A stretch of 64,000 nt of DNA from Malania oleifera (lineage: Eukaryota; Streptophyta; Magnoliopsida; Santalales; Ximeniaceae), in contig NC_080426.1 of NCBI RefSeq assembly GCF_029873635.1, positions 53,520,093 through 53,584,092 of the forward strand, given 5' to 3'. Both the position numbers and the translations under genes were made by a program. Shown here one piece after another: positions 34,168-47,655 of the stretch; within the stretch, counting starts at the first letter, position 1, and each line of letters starts with the position of its first letter. The notes under the pieces were generated by a model. That model was given only the letters and a program-made list of their open reading frames with translations, ran no database searches and was not told where the DNA came from.

Positions 34168-36478
34168 TGAAAAGTAAGGTGTAGTCCCAAGAGGGGGGAT
34201 GAATTGGATTATAAAAATTTCTTTTAATTCCTTTTAAGAATCCTTAACCTTCTTTTATTTCTTTGAGCTAATTCTTAACTTGTTTGTTTAATTCTTTAAT
34301 CACTCAAGAACTTAGTTTCCTTTGTCCAATCAACAACACAATTAGACAACCAATCAATTAGGCACAATATTCAAACCAAACAACCAATTAATTTCCCAAG
34401 TATAGGTTAAATGCAGCACTCTTAGATTAATGGAAGTATGCAAGATTCAACATTCTTTGGAATATAAACACATTCAAACTTTAAACCATCAATATATTAA
34501 ATTCAACTATCAGCTTTTGTTGTCAGTCCTGGTTATAAATTTGAATTAAGCCCTGTAGTAATGGATTTGCTTCTTTAATATGATGTGTAATATGAAATCC
34601 AATCAACATAATATCCACACTCTTCCCAATATTCATAATTCAAATAAACTTTCAGTTAATTTATCTTTGGGATGTTTAACCAAGTAACGTACTCCCGTAT
34701 GATTTCCACAAGATATGGTATAACCAATGTACTCCCTTTCAGTTTCTGTAACCCAAATCAAAATTAAACTTTAAGTTTACTTGATTCCCAAATATACGTA
34801 GTATATATGATATCTAATTAAACCATCCACGCAATTAAATATGTACTGAAAATAAAGAGTAGGGAAAGAGAGAGTGAGATCGGGATTTTTATGAGGTTTG
34901 GCTTATACCCAGCCTACGTCCTTGCCTTTGGAAAACAACCAAAGGATTACTAAAATTAGTTCCTTTTCCGGGTGGAACAACACTGATTACAACACTCCTT
35001 CAGTAGGCTAGAGCCTACCTCTCCAAACTATGTACCCTCGTTCAGTCACTCCTTCAAATAGGTTAGAGCCCGCTCTCTAAGCAATATCCCCTTGCTTAGC
35101 CAACGATCTAAAAAATCCTTGGAATCGTCAATCTACAAGATATAAATAAAATAGATGTGTACAAAGAATGCTCACACAAAGAGCTTATTAGTACAAATTA
35201 AAAACTAATATACTTCAAACAAATTCCCAATATGGAAATATAAAGCTCAAGTAGATATCACCGTAAGCCTTCCTTCTAGGTTGAAAGAAATAAGAGTAAA
35301 CTCAGAATTTTCTTGATAAATTCAAAGAAAATCTTAGTAGTGAAACTCAAAAATTGATTGCTTAAGAGAGCTTTGAGAGAATTGGGGGATTTGAAAGCAA
35401 GAAAGCTTGTTTGTTGTATTTTCTTGGTGTGTCTAATCCTTAGCCTTGGAGGGTTATTTATAGATGATAAATCAAGTCTATTTCATGTTCCTCTAGTGGC
35501 TTGGAGTGTTTCCCAAGTTTATAGAAAGTTTGGAGCACAAGAAATATAAGTTTGAATTTAAAAACTTTTAAAAAATATGACCGTTAACAGTGTTCAGACG
35601 TCTAAACTTTCGAGTTCAGTTGTTTGAGGTGGTTCTGCCTCTTTAAAAAACCTTCAGCAAAAACTTCAAATGACTAAACTTAATCTTTAGTCAACTGAAG
35701 ATATCTTCAGATGACCGAGGTTTAAGGGTTATACGACCGAAGTGTCCAGTTCAGTCTTCTGATGTTCCACCGTGAACAGTGTTCAGTTAGCTGACAACTT
35801 CGACTCCGCTTCAGTATTTTAGTCATAAATTTTTATATTCAACTCCAAATTAAGTGTTCTTGGTGTCAAAAGAAATCTAAGAGAAAATACTACAACTTTC
35901 ATGTTTAAAACATTTTAAAATAAGGATTTTTGATAGAGGAAGTTGCACCTCAATCCAGATGACTGAAAAATGACAACAATTGGGAAATCCTATTTTTGGT
36001 GTTTTTCATTCCAAAAATGATTCTAGCCTTTTTTTGAAACAATTTTTGACCTTCTAAATATATTTTCCAAGTATGTTAAAAGTTATCTAGGTCCAAGGAA
36101 TCAACCTAAGAGCTTCTTGTATCCATATTGAAATCGAATGAAGTACTTACATAAAACTTTCTTAAAATTCCTTTAACTCTTAAAGTCTTCATGTATGTCC
36201 TTGCTTTGAGTCTATCTTTTCTTCAAGCTTTCAATGTACTTTAGGCTTTTAGAAATTTCACTTTAATATGCATGCTCTCGTAATCTTCAAGCTTTATTTA
36301 AATCATCTTTAAATTCATGCTTTAACTCTTTTAAGCTTCATTTGATCCTTGTGAGCAATTTGACCTTGCTTTCTCATATATAAGCCTAGAAATCATTACT
36401 CACACATATATGTTAAGTTCCATTTGTTTGTTAGCATCAAAACAAGATAACAAGATTTTAAGCCTTGTAAGGCCAACA
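34168..36478 (-). mobile_element. Solo LTR of family C (divergent)
   Basis: 2,311 bases from TGAAAAGTAAGGTGTAG to GCCTTGTAAGGCCAACA, flanked by a perfect ATATA duplication (34163-34167 and 36479-36483). Similar along its length to the C LTRs, but the palindrome array (about 35580-35810) uses TTCAGACGTCTAAA / TCAGTCTTCTGA motifs instead of GACAGTCGTCTGTC. It sits in the predicted TATA box of D. Confidence 0.9.
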
Positions 36479-36559
36479 ATATAGATTTTGCAAAAAATAT
36501 AACCATTGGGGATAAATAGGGTTTTGGAAAATTTTAATTAGGTTTAATCAAAATGAACC

Positions 36560-38585
36560 TGTAATGACTTGAAATTTCACCCATTTTTTTAAATAATAAT
36601 AATCATGTAAATTATGATACCATTATATTCTATCAAAGTCAAAATCAAAGTCAAAGACAACCCAGACCTAAAGGTACTGGGGTTTCACCTATATAACCAT
36701 ACACGCTATCAAAGCAGCGGAAACTGTATTTACACAACATAATACATAATACATAATACCAGAGTTTTACTTACCCTTTAGTCAGGGTAGGACAATCAGC
36801 CACGACTACCTCGGAGCTCGATCTAGGTTTCTCAAAATGTTTGTAATTTTGGGGTGAGACACCTCTTAGTAAGGAAGATAAACTAGTATCAGTGTGTGGC
36901 AACATGAGTATCATTGTATTATAAACATATACTGTAGATGGTATATTATATCTGTTAAATAAGGAAAACATGTACATAATTCAACTGCATTTGATAAATC
37001 TGATAAAAACTATTATGTATAAATCTAAATAAAACATATTTCATATAACATACTGTGACATACTGAATTTTTATGTACATAAAAAATCATCTGTTATATC
37101 TATATAATAATGAAATCACACCCTGGATGGATAGCTAGTTGATGTCATGTATTACCCCCACATGACTGAGTTGTGTAGCCTGTAGGCGGGACCTAACAAT
37201 GGCTGGCCTACTATATTAGGTCAAACTTGTAAGTCTGTAAGTACAATTGGCATGCCTAGCCTGGCCCGGACTGCCAGGGGGCACCTGCACTACACTAAAG
37301 CTCAATAGACTACCTTCTTCCCACACTCTATCTGAGATGTGTGGTAGTACTGCCTGAACTGATAGCTACAGTACCGTGCTCTGAATCTAAACTAAGCTAT
37401 ATGGGTTCTACTATAATTTAATACATAATTCATAATACTATTATGTATAACTATTTCAAAATCACATGTAACATCTGTAATGATAACATTTTCTGAATAA
37501 CTGTCACAACATGTTTAATCACGGCATCTACGCCGGTTGAACTATCACAACATCTGCACCAGTTGAATATCCATTTGAATATCTCGAAATCTGTGTCAAT
37601 TGAATATCATAATATACTGAAAATATAATATCGTACTATTTATAGTTTTTTTTAAAAGTGTCGTTAAATCATGCTTGTTATGTGTTTTTATGAAATATTC
37701 TAACATGTTGTTAATTGCAGTAAAAATCTATACTCATGTCACACCTAAATGAGAACTATTTTATAACATATTATCTGGCCTGAAAACACATTTTTTTGAC
37801 AAAAATAATATTAAATTTGTTTTTCAAAGTTTCCACAGTTCCATCTCAGTATTCCCAAAACTATACATAATTTCTGAGTTAAATGCTGAATATTTAATAA
37901 TAAATTTTCTAAAAATATCAAACTTAATTTATCCCCTTACCTGTTTCCTATTGAACTTGCTAGAACTCTAAATCCACATCCTATGACATTCAAAGCTCAA
38001 AACCCTGAAATTCATATTTCCTAAATTTAATCAACTCAACCCCTAGTATATTTATCATTCAATATTTCCTAGGATCTATATACTCCAAATTATCCATAAA
38101 ACTCTAAATTACCTCACTTACTCTAGTTTTGGGATGGTGCCTGAATTTCTCAAACTAAAATTCTATTCCGGTAAACTTGCAGAGAATCGACCCCTGATCG
38201 TCATGGTGGTTTCTAATCATCGGTTCGGGCTTAAATTGGAGTGGAAACATAGAGAGAAGGAGGATATTATTCATGGGTTTCGAGAGAGAGAGAGAGAGAG
38301 AGAGAAGAAATTTTGTTTAAAGAAATGAAGCTCACAGGTTTTCTTTATAGTCAACACTGCAGAGAAAACCGTCGACGGTTTTTCTAGGTGTCACACAAAT
38401 TATCGACGGTTTGGTCTTTAACTAAACCTTTTTAACCATTTACCCTATTACCCTACCATGATAAAAATAAAAACATCGACAATTTTTCTACCTCCCCACG
38501 AAACCGTCAACAGTTTGGGTTGTTCCCAAACCTTCTTCCTCTTTTCCTTATTTATTTTAATTATTTTATTTTTTGGGCATCTAAA
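36560..38585 (-). repeat. 3' LTR of E
   Basis: 2,026 bases. In element orientation the end reads ...TCATTACA (plus strand starts TGTAATGACTTG), and the start lies near the GAGGATGAAATT tract at about 38585-38600. Includes (GA)n at about 38283-38305 and CCGTCGACGG / ATCGACGGTTT motifs at about 38370-38515. The start dinucleotide appears changed (TT rather than TG), so this end is placed by alignment with the other LTR. Confidence 0.75.
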
Positions 38586-38869
38586 AATTTCATCCTCAAA
38601 ATTTGCAGACTATACATGCATCAACTTTAAAGAAAAAATTCACTGCACTTTTATTAATTACCCTCACTTATGGTGGAGAAAAATCGTGGTTACACATACG
38701 GTTCTGGGAGATTACAATAACTAACCAAAATTCTCCCAAAACTCACTATATCCAATAAATCAAAATGCAATTTATATATATATTACCCCATACTGCATAA
38801 AGTAAAATCAAAAATATACTTACCTTACCTGAATTGCTACTTTACTTTTTCTGACAAATGTTGATCCCC

Positions 38870-41800
38870 ACTGAACAAATGTGGGTACTTCTATCGTATC
38901 TCCTCCTCTAACTCCCACGAAGCTTCCTCCACTGCATGATTCCTCCACAATATTACTTTCACTAGTGGTATTTTCTTGGTGCGCAACTCCTATTCCTTCC
39001 TATCCAGAATCGGCACTGGTATTTCTTCATATGCTAAAGTATCTTTAAGCTCCAACTCCCCATAGTTGATCACGTGGGAGGGATCTGAGACGTATTTCCT
39101 CAGTATAGATACATGGAATACGTCATGAATCTTGGATAATACTGGCGGCAAAGCTAATCTGTAGGCAACTAGACCCAGTCACTCAAGTATTTCAAATGGG
39201 CCAATGTACCTAGGGTTTAGTTTACCCTTCCCCCCAAACCTCATCACTCCTCTCATCGGTGCTACTTTCAAGAATACATGGTCTCCATCAAACTCTAAAT
39301 TTCATAAATGCGAATCTACGTAGCTCTTCTGCCAATTCCAAGCTTTACTAATTTTGGCCCTAAAACTCGACTTTCACCCACGTCATCCCTGTATAGCGGA
39401 GAATAGCATATCCTACCATATAATGCCTCGTAAGGTGTCATTCCAATGCTAGCCTAATAACTGTTATTATATGCAAATTCAACCAGTGGCATAAACTGGG
39501 TCTAATTACTCCTGAAGTCCAGTATACATGCTTAAAGCATATCTTCTAGTATATGGACCGTCCCCTTCATCTGTCCATCTATTTGAGGATGAAATGTTGT
39601 GCTGAATGATAGCTGAGATCCCAAAGCCTCCTGCAAACTTCTCCAAAATCTGGATGTGAATCATGGGTCTCGATTTGAGACTATAGATAATGGCACACCA
39701 TGGGGTCAAACTATCTCCTGAATATATAATTCCACCAGCCTGATCATTGAGTAGTTGACTTTAAGAGGGATAAAATGAGCAGTCTTCGTCAGTCGGTCTA
39801 TAATCACCTATATGGCGTTCTGCCAAAGCAACGCTGGTGGTAACCCTGTAACAAAATCCATAGAGATATAATCCCACTTCCACTCGGGGATGTGGAGTGG
39901 CTACAACTGTCCCACCAGTCTTTGCTGCTTAGTCTTTGTCTGCTAGCACGTCAAACACTGCTCCACAAACTTAGCTATCTCCCTCTTCATCCCACTCCAC
40001 CAAAATGACTCCCAAAGGTCCTGGTACATCTTAGTGCTCCCAAGATGCACTATGTAAAGGGATCTGTACGCCTCCTCTAGGATGGTTCTCTTAATTTTAG
40101 CATCTGCAGGTACGCACACCTGGTGCAGAACGTCAAAGTTCCATCATCTAAAATATTAAACTCCTCCCCCTATTTGTCCTGCACTTTACCCATTAGCTCT
40201 TCTAATTATGCATCATTCCTCTGAGCATCTTTAATCCTCTCCTATAGGGTAGGCTATAGTACTAAGTTAGCAATAAATGCCTAGTGCTCACCCTCTACTA
40301 ACTCCACACCGAGCCTTTCCAAATTCATCTAAATCGGATGCTGAACCTCTACTGCTGATAATGCTACTCCCACTGATTTTCAACTCAAAGCATCAGCCAC
40401 AACGTTTGCTTTCCCCAAGTGGTAACTGATAGTGCAGTCATAGTCTTTAATAAGCTCCACTCATCTCCTCTACCTCATATTTAATTCTTTCTGCGTGAAG
40501 AAATACTTCAGGCTCTTATGGTCAGTAAAAATTTCACACCTACCCCCATACAAATAATGTCTCCAAATTTTCAGCGCGTAGACCACCGTAGCTAACTCCA
40601 CATCATGGGTAGGATAATTCTTCTCATACTTTTTAAGTTTTCGAGAAGCGTATGCAATAACCCTCCTGTGCTACATTAACACACATCCGAGCCCTTTTTG
40701 GGACGTATCACTATATATAATAAATCCATCCTCTCCTGATGGAATAGATAACACCAGTGTAGAGATGAGCCACTACTTTTATTCCTGGAAACTCCGTTCA
40801 TATTCATTCAACCACTCAAACTTCACCCCTTTTCTGGTTGATTTAGTCAACAGCCCCCACAATTTAGAAAAACCATATACAAATCTACAGTAGTACCCAG
40901 CTAATCCCAAGAAACTTCTGATTTCCTGCACATTCTTCGGTTGCACACAATCTACTATCGCCTCAATCTTACTTGGATCCACTGATATACCATCCCCGGA
41001 GATCACATGTGTGAGGAAATTGACCCGCCTCAGCCAAAACTCACATTTCTTGAACTTAACATATAGTTTCTTTCCTCTTAGTACCTGTAGTGCTAGTTTC
41101 AGATAATCTTCATGCTCTTCAAAATTCTTCGAATAGACCAGTATATCATGAATAAAGGTAACAACAAATTGATCTAAGTACTGATGGAATACCTGATTCA
41201 TCAAGTCCATAAACGCTGTGAGTGCATTAGTTAAACCAAATGGCATAACTAGAAACTCGTACTAGCCATATCTAGTCCTGAATGCTATCTTCGGAATATC
41301 CTTTACTTTAACTTTCACCTGATGGTATCTCGACCGAAGATCAATCTTGGAGTAGACCTGGGTTCCCTATAACTGATCAAATAAATCATCAATTTTAAGG
41401 AGAGGATACTTATTTTTTATTCTCACTTTATTTATCTCCCTATAATCGATGCACATCCTTAGCATTCCATCTTTCTTCTTTACAAACAACACTGGCACTC
41501 CCTAGGGTGACACATTTGGTCTAATAAACCCTTTATTTAACAACTCCTGCAACTGATCTTTCAACTCCTTTAACTTGGCTAGGGCCATCTTGTAGGGTGC
41601 CTTAGATATCGGTGCTGTTCCTGGAAGTAAATCTATAGCAAACTCAATCTCCCGATCTGGTGGTAAACTAGGTAACTCTTCCGGAAATACATCTAGAAAT
41701 TCTTTGACTACTAGAATATCAGCAAGCTTTAATTCTCCCCCTTGCATCTCCTTTACATAAGCTATATACCCTTGGCAACCATCCTAAAGCAGCCTCCTCA

Positions 41801-42206
41801 CCTGAATAACCGACACTAACTGTGGTGAGCCACGTACACGCAATCCCATAAATTTAAATTCCTGCTCTCCTGGTGGTCTGAAGATCACTTCTTTTTTATG
41901 ACAATTAATGCTGGTGTAGTTAGCTACCAACCATTCCATACCCAATATTATATCGAATCCCTGCATGTCTAATACCATAAGATTGACTTGTAATATTTTC
42001 TCCTGAATGCCCACTAGGTAGTTTTTAAACACTCGTTTACATCCCACTACCAATACGGTTGGCGTGGCTACTGACAACTCAACATCTAACAATTTTGTCT
42101 CTATCCTAGATAACTTGACATACCTCAACGACACGAACGAATGTGTGGCACCTGAGTCAATTAAAACAATAGCTTTATATGATAAATAAATAATCATACC
42201 TATCAC
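38870..42206 (-). pseudogene. pol: Gypsy pol of E (protease, RT, RNase H, integrase, chromodomain region)
   Basis: Protease 42206-41784 with VLIDSGATHSF intact. RT starts near 41747 (GFIRPNVSP) and continues at 41246-40779 ([19 protein letters not shown]). The active-site FIDD reads FIHD near 41144-41155, so a catalytic Asp is lost. RNase H follows to about 40250, then integrase to about 39170: the zinc-finger CLTC, DFVTGLP and VSNRDP are visible, but the third acidic residue in DGQ-x-E reads Lys (DGQMKGTV near 39560-39590). The C-terminal part 39170-38870 matches the chromovirus end (DVFHVSILRKYVSDPSHV; WRNHAVEEASWELEEE). Numerous stops. Confidence 0.85.
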
Positions 42207-42279
42207 GACGTCGCTTGCAGCCTCAACATCTCATGGCGTCAATGCATAGACCCTCGACGGGGCTATGCTCCTCTACTGG

Positions 42280-43223
42280 CCACCACCCTTGGGTGCCTAG
42301 TTATGTTCCTGAATTTATCTAGGGGCTGGTGCACTATTTGGTGGCCAACGACATTTCCATACTATGTTTCTGAGTCTTCCACATCTATAGCAAACATTGT
42401 TTACCAATCGGAATTCCCCTGTATATCTTTTACCGCATCTGAGGCAAGTAGGGTATATATGTTTGCCCTGGTACCCATGATCTCCCCTCTCCTTCCTCTA
42501 AGCTCTTCCATATTTTTCTCCTTTCCAAGGACCTCGGCTAGACTCTGCCACTGTGGCACTATCCACTGATTCATAGAAATCCTGCACTTTTAGAACTACC
42601 ACTTGTTTAAAGATTTCCTATCTCAAGCCCCTCTCAAAAATTCTTATTTTCTTAGCCTCATCTGGTACAATGTAAGGAGCAAAACGTGATAGCTCGATGA
42701 TCTTCACCGCATACTACTGAACTATGAGATTTCCCTGAGTCAAATTCAGAAATTCTGCTACCTTAGCCTCTCAAACAGTGGCAAGAAAATAACGATCAAA
42801 GAAAATTTCTTTAAATCGGCTCCAAGTTATGATTGTTGGTAAGAGTCTTTATTCCTCTAGCAATTTTATAGTTGTCCACCATCTATTAGCCTCACCCATC
42901 AATTTATAGGTGGCATACAAGACTCTCTGATCATCCGTACAATGCAGCACTATTAGTATTTTCTCCATCTCTTGCACCTAGCTTTTAGAAACTACAGGAT
43001 CGGCTCCCCTTGTGAATGTTGTAGTATTCATTTTGGTGAACTTCTCTATTATATAGCCCTAATATGCAAATGGGCCTCCCCGCTACCTGGAGTTTCATGC
43101 AATCTCAGCCATAGCCTGCTGAGCTAAACTACGCAGAACTGCGTCTGAATCACCGCCACCAGCACTAGAGGGGCCTGTACCATCATCGCCACTGGCGTGA
43201 GCACTGCTACCCCCAGGATCCAT
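42280..43223 (-). pseudogene. gag: Gypsy gag of E
   Basis: ATG at 43223 (MDPGGSSAH), followed by a Ty3-type gag domain with EANRWW near 42880 and a degenerate knuckle CLRCGKRYTGEF near 42410-42450. Interrupted by several stops. It sits between the primer site and the protease. Confidence 0.7.
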
Positions 43224-43576
43224 CCCAATAAGATAATAAACATAGTCTAACGACCCTATTTGCATAACTTAACTAATGTATTTATCTAATTGAAATCTCA
43301 TATCATCAATTTAATCTGACGTCCTTATTCTCAATTTAAAATTCAATTCATAAATTGTGGAACACAACCCGACAATAATTTACTATGGCTTTCCAAAAAT
43401 CATCACCCTAGGAAAGACACAAAAACCATTTCAAAAATCCCGCTTCTCGATTACAGAACAAAATTTTAAATACTCATCTTAATTCCCCAACATTGACTCA
43501 CTAAATTCCTGATTTATTCCTATACTCTGGTATTGTTTCCGCTGTATACTAAAGTCTATAGAACCTAGCAACTTAG

Positions 43577-43588
43577 GCTCTAATACCA
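43577..43588 (-). other. Primer binding site of E
   Basis: On the minus strand TGGTATTAGAGC, three bases from the LTR end and one base different from the initiator-methionine-tRNA site. Confidence 0.85.
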
Positions 43589-43810
43589 AACTGTAACAAC
43601 CTCAAATTTCTCCTATTTTTTTTTACATAATATAATCATGTAAACTCTGATACCATTCTATTGTATCAAATTCAAAATGAAAGTCTAAGACAACCCAAAC
43701 CAAAAGGTACCGGGCTTTCACTTGTTTATACATGCATACTATAAAAGCAGGGAAAACGGTATTTACACAACATAATACACAATACCAAAGTATTACTATA
43801 TCCATGAATA

Positions 43811-43844
<34 letters not shown>

Positions 43845-44011
43845 CCAAAAAGACAAAAGGTATCCTAAGACCAGATCCTAAAAAAAAAAAATCCTTTCTG
43901 ATCTCATTCCAACTACTTACCCTTCTGCCAAGGTAGGACAATCCGCCTCCACTACCTCGGAGCTCGATCTGCTCGCCTATCTAGGTTTCTTGAAATGTTT
44001 GTAATGCTGAG

Positions 44012-45502
44012 TGACTCACTAGAAAAATGAGCAGCTCGGAAGCTATCCCCAGTATAGGAGTTATGTTGTGTAATATTTAGCCCAAAGGCCAGATCATCTC
44101 CTCAGGGAATGCGGTTTAATCTCAAATTTTACGTAATTCCAAACAGAAAATAAGAAACAAGAAGGCATTGATCACAGTTTAGATTTGGGTTTTTCGAGAA
44201 ACATGCACCGAATTTAACAACGAACAACGGAAATCTTACGTTAACAACCAAACAAGAATTGAAACACGCATTGAACTTCGTAATAAAAACTAAAGACGAT
44301 AACTTTCCTACATAATTAAAGCACGCAATTCTAAAAACTCAACCAATCACAAATTTAAATAAAAACAAATTTTAATGCGATCAAGAATTTAAACAAACAT
44401 TCAAAACTTTAAAAACTAAATAGTAAATGGAAACACTGTAAAAATTCAGACTTTAATTAAACGAACTCAATTTAAATAGAACCCAACAAATTAAATTTCT
44501 AAAGAAAGACAACAAATTTAAATCATTTAAAAAAAAATTTCTTTTTTTATTTTTTTTCTTTTTATTTTTTTTCTTCAAGAAGCCAAACCAAATTTTAATC
44601 AATAAAGAAAAATAACTCAAGAAAAACTTAAATCTAATACTAATAACAAATAAAAAGAAAAAAATAATAAATATACTTCAATGATAATATCCAAACAATA
44701 TTAAAAATTAAAACTTTAATTAAATTTCTACCAAAAGAAAATAACAAGCATTCAACTCTTTTAAAGGTGATGACAAAGAACAACTAGAGAAAAAAAAAAA
44801 AGGAAGATAAAGAGAAAGAGAGGGAAGCTGGCTGTGGAGTAGCAGGGGTGGCTTCTAGGAGAACCACGGGCACCAGTAATAGGTACACAGTGACAAGGAT
44901 CCTTTGAGGCTGGGGACCTTCAGCAGCAGGAGGTGACTTTCTCGACGTTGTGGCAGCACCAGCAGCACAGCAAGGAGGGCTTGCGTTCTCGGGTGGCTCA
45001 GTTGATTCGAGGTAGCAAGGGGGCAGTAGCAGCTAGGTTCTCATGGTAAAGGGAGTTTGAGACAATAAGGCAGAGAGGGAGAGAGAAGAAAAGGGAATAG
45101 AGAAGTGCTTTGGCAGCAGCTGAGGCACTGGAAGGAGATCAGCAGGTTCAGCTCGGGTGGCTAGTTGCAGCAGCCTCACGCAGTAGCAGTAGGAGGCAGA
45201 AAGAAGAAGGAATAGCAGGCACAAGAAGGGAGAAGGAAGAGGAAGAAAGGAACAGGAAAGGGGGATCAAGAGGGAAAGGGAAGAGAAGGTTGGGAGTAAG
45301 GGAAAAGGAAAAGGAAAGAAGAGGGAGCAGGGAGCCGAAAGGAAGGGGAAAGGAGAAGAGAGGAGAGAAGGGAAGGATAAGGAGAAGGGTGGGGCACTGC
45401 CAAGAGAGGGAGAGGAAAAGAAAATATATAAAGGGAGAGGGGGGCTAGCCCTACGCCCAGCTCACCAAACACTAAGGACCCGACTGCATGGCTAGGTCAA
45501 AT

Positions 45503-45544
<42 letters not shown>

Positions 45545-47655
45545 TTTTCTTTTCTTTTCTTGCTTCTTCTTTTCTTCCTCTTTTTGTTTCCTAACAACAC
45601 GTCCACTTTGGACCATCCTAGAGCCCGTATCTCTCAAAGCTCGAAACACGAAAGTCATAGGGCACTTTCTCAACAAAAACTTGACTCACTCGAAAAATAA
45701 GCAGCTCGGAAGTTATCTTAAGTATAGGAGTTTTGTCATGTAATATTTAACCCAAAGGCCAGATCGTTTCCTCAGGAAATGCAGTTTAATCTCAAATTTT
45801 ACGTAATTTCAATCAGAAAATAAGAAACAGGAAGGCACTGAACATAGCTCAAATTTGAGTTTTTCAGGATGTTTGAGATTTCCTTTGATAAATTAAACGA
45901 ACATGCAATTTAAATTCTAATTCCTAAGATGCACTGAATTTAACAACGAGAAATGAAAATCCTACATTAACAACCGAACAAAAATTGAAGCACGCGTTGA
46001 ACTTCAAAATAAAAACTAAAGACGATAACTTTCCTATGTAATTAAAGCACGCAATTCTAAAAACTCAACCAATCACAAATTTAAATAAAAATAGATTTTA
46101 ATACCATCAAGAATTTAAACAGAAATTCAAAACTTTAAGAACTAAATAGTAAATAGAAACACGGTAAAAATTCAGACTTTAATTAAATGAACTCAATTTA
46201 AATAGAACCTAGCAAAATTTAATTTATAAAGAAAGACAACAAATTTAAATCATAAAAAAAATATTTTCTTTTTTATTTTTGTATTTTATTTGTTTTATTT
46301 TTTTTCTTCAAGAAGCCAAATTGAACGTTAATCAATAAAGAAAAATAACTCAATAAAAACTTAAATCTAGTACTAATAACAAACAAGAAGAGAAAAATAA
46401 TAAATATACCTCAATGATAATATCCAAACAAGATTAAAAATTAAAACTTTAATTAAATTTCTACCAAAAGAAAATAGCAAGCATTCAACTCTTTTAAAGG
46501 GGATGACAAAGAACAACTGAAGGGAATAATGAAAGAAAGAGAGAAAATAGAAAGGAAGAGAAAGAGAAAGAGAGGGAAGCTGGCTATGGAGCAGCAAGGG
46601 TGGCCGCACACAGCAGGGGTGGCTTCCAGGAGAACCACGGGCAGCAGCAGCAGATACACAACAGCAAGGATCCTCTCAAGTTGGGGACCTCTAGCAGCAG
46701 GAGGTGGCTTTCTCGACCTTGTGGAAGCACCAGCAGCACAGCAAGGAGGGCTTGGGTTTTCAGGTGGCTCGGTTGATTCCGGGTAGCAAGGGGGCAGTAG
46801 TAGCTAGGTGCTTATGACAAAGGGAGTTCAATAGAATGAGGTAGAGAGGGAGAAAGAAGAAGAGGGAACAAAGAAGTGTTTTGGAAATAGTTGAGGCACA
46901 TGAAGGATGGATGGTTGCAGCAGCCTCACGCAGCAGCAGTAGGAGGCAGGAAGAAGAAGGAGTAGCAGGCATGGGAAAGGAGAAGGAAGAGGAAGAAAGC
47001 AACAAGAAAGGGGGACCGAGAGGGAAAGGGAAGAGAATGCTGGGAGTAAGGGAAAAGGAGAAGGAAAGAAGAGGGAGCAGGAAGCCGAGAGGAAAGGGAA
47101 AGTAAAAGAGAAGAGAGAAGCTAAGGAGAAGGAGAAGGGTGGGGCGTTGCCAAGAAAGGAAGAGGAAAAGAAAATAAATAAAGGGAGAGGGGGGCTAGCC
47201 CTATGCCCAACTCACCAAACACCAAGGACCCCGCTGCATGGTCAGGTCAAATCAAAATATATATATATATATATATTTTTTTTTTTCTTTTCTTATTTCT
47301 TCTTTTCTTCTTCTTTTTGTCTCCCAGCAACAAGTCCATTTTGGACCATTCTAGAGCCCGTATCTCTCAAATCAGTCGTAGGGCACTTTCTCAGCTTTCC
47401 AAAAAATTTTGAATTGTCTCGATCGGAGCTTGGACGAGAAAATTACGCACAAATCACAAAGTAGCGTCGATTTTAGCTTCCAATAATCGCCCTGTGATAA
47501 AAAATACCAAAAATTCATAATTTATTCAATAAAATCCAAATATTATAAATAAGACACGATGTTGAAATATTGAGAGTAATTAGGTATTTAATTAAAAATG
47601 AAAGCCTCAATGCATGAATTAAAGCACCTAATTGTGCAGTTTAAGCTCATAATCA
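44012..47655. mobile_element. LTR doublet F without internal region
   Basis: Flanked by a perfect CTGAG duplication (44007-44011 and 47656-47660). It consists of two direct repeats, 44012-45681 and 45682-47655, each starting TGACTCACT-GAAAAAT-AGCAGCTCGG. The first lacks about 260 bases found at the end of the second (after GGGCACTTTCTC). Both carry long purine-rich tracts (about 45190-45450 and 46530-47200) and a (TA)n run (45505-45541, 47257-47276). No primer site, gag or pol is visible. Best read as two LTRs joined after loss of the internal region. Confidence 0.75.

Noticed and set aside
45110-45448. Plus-strand frame rich in Lys, Arg, Glu and Gly in F
   Set aside because: Produced by the purine-rich tract of the LTR repeat. 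The same kind of frame appears in the second repeat at 46881-47105, and Ser/Pro/Leu-rich frames appear on the other strand.
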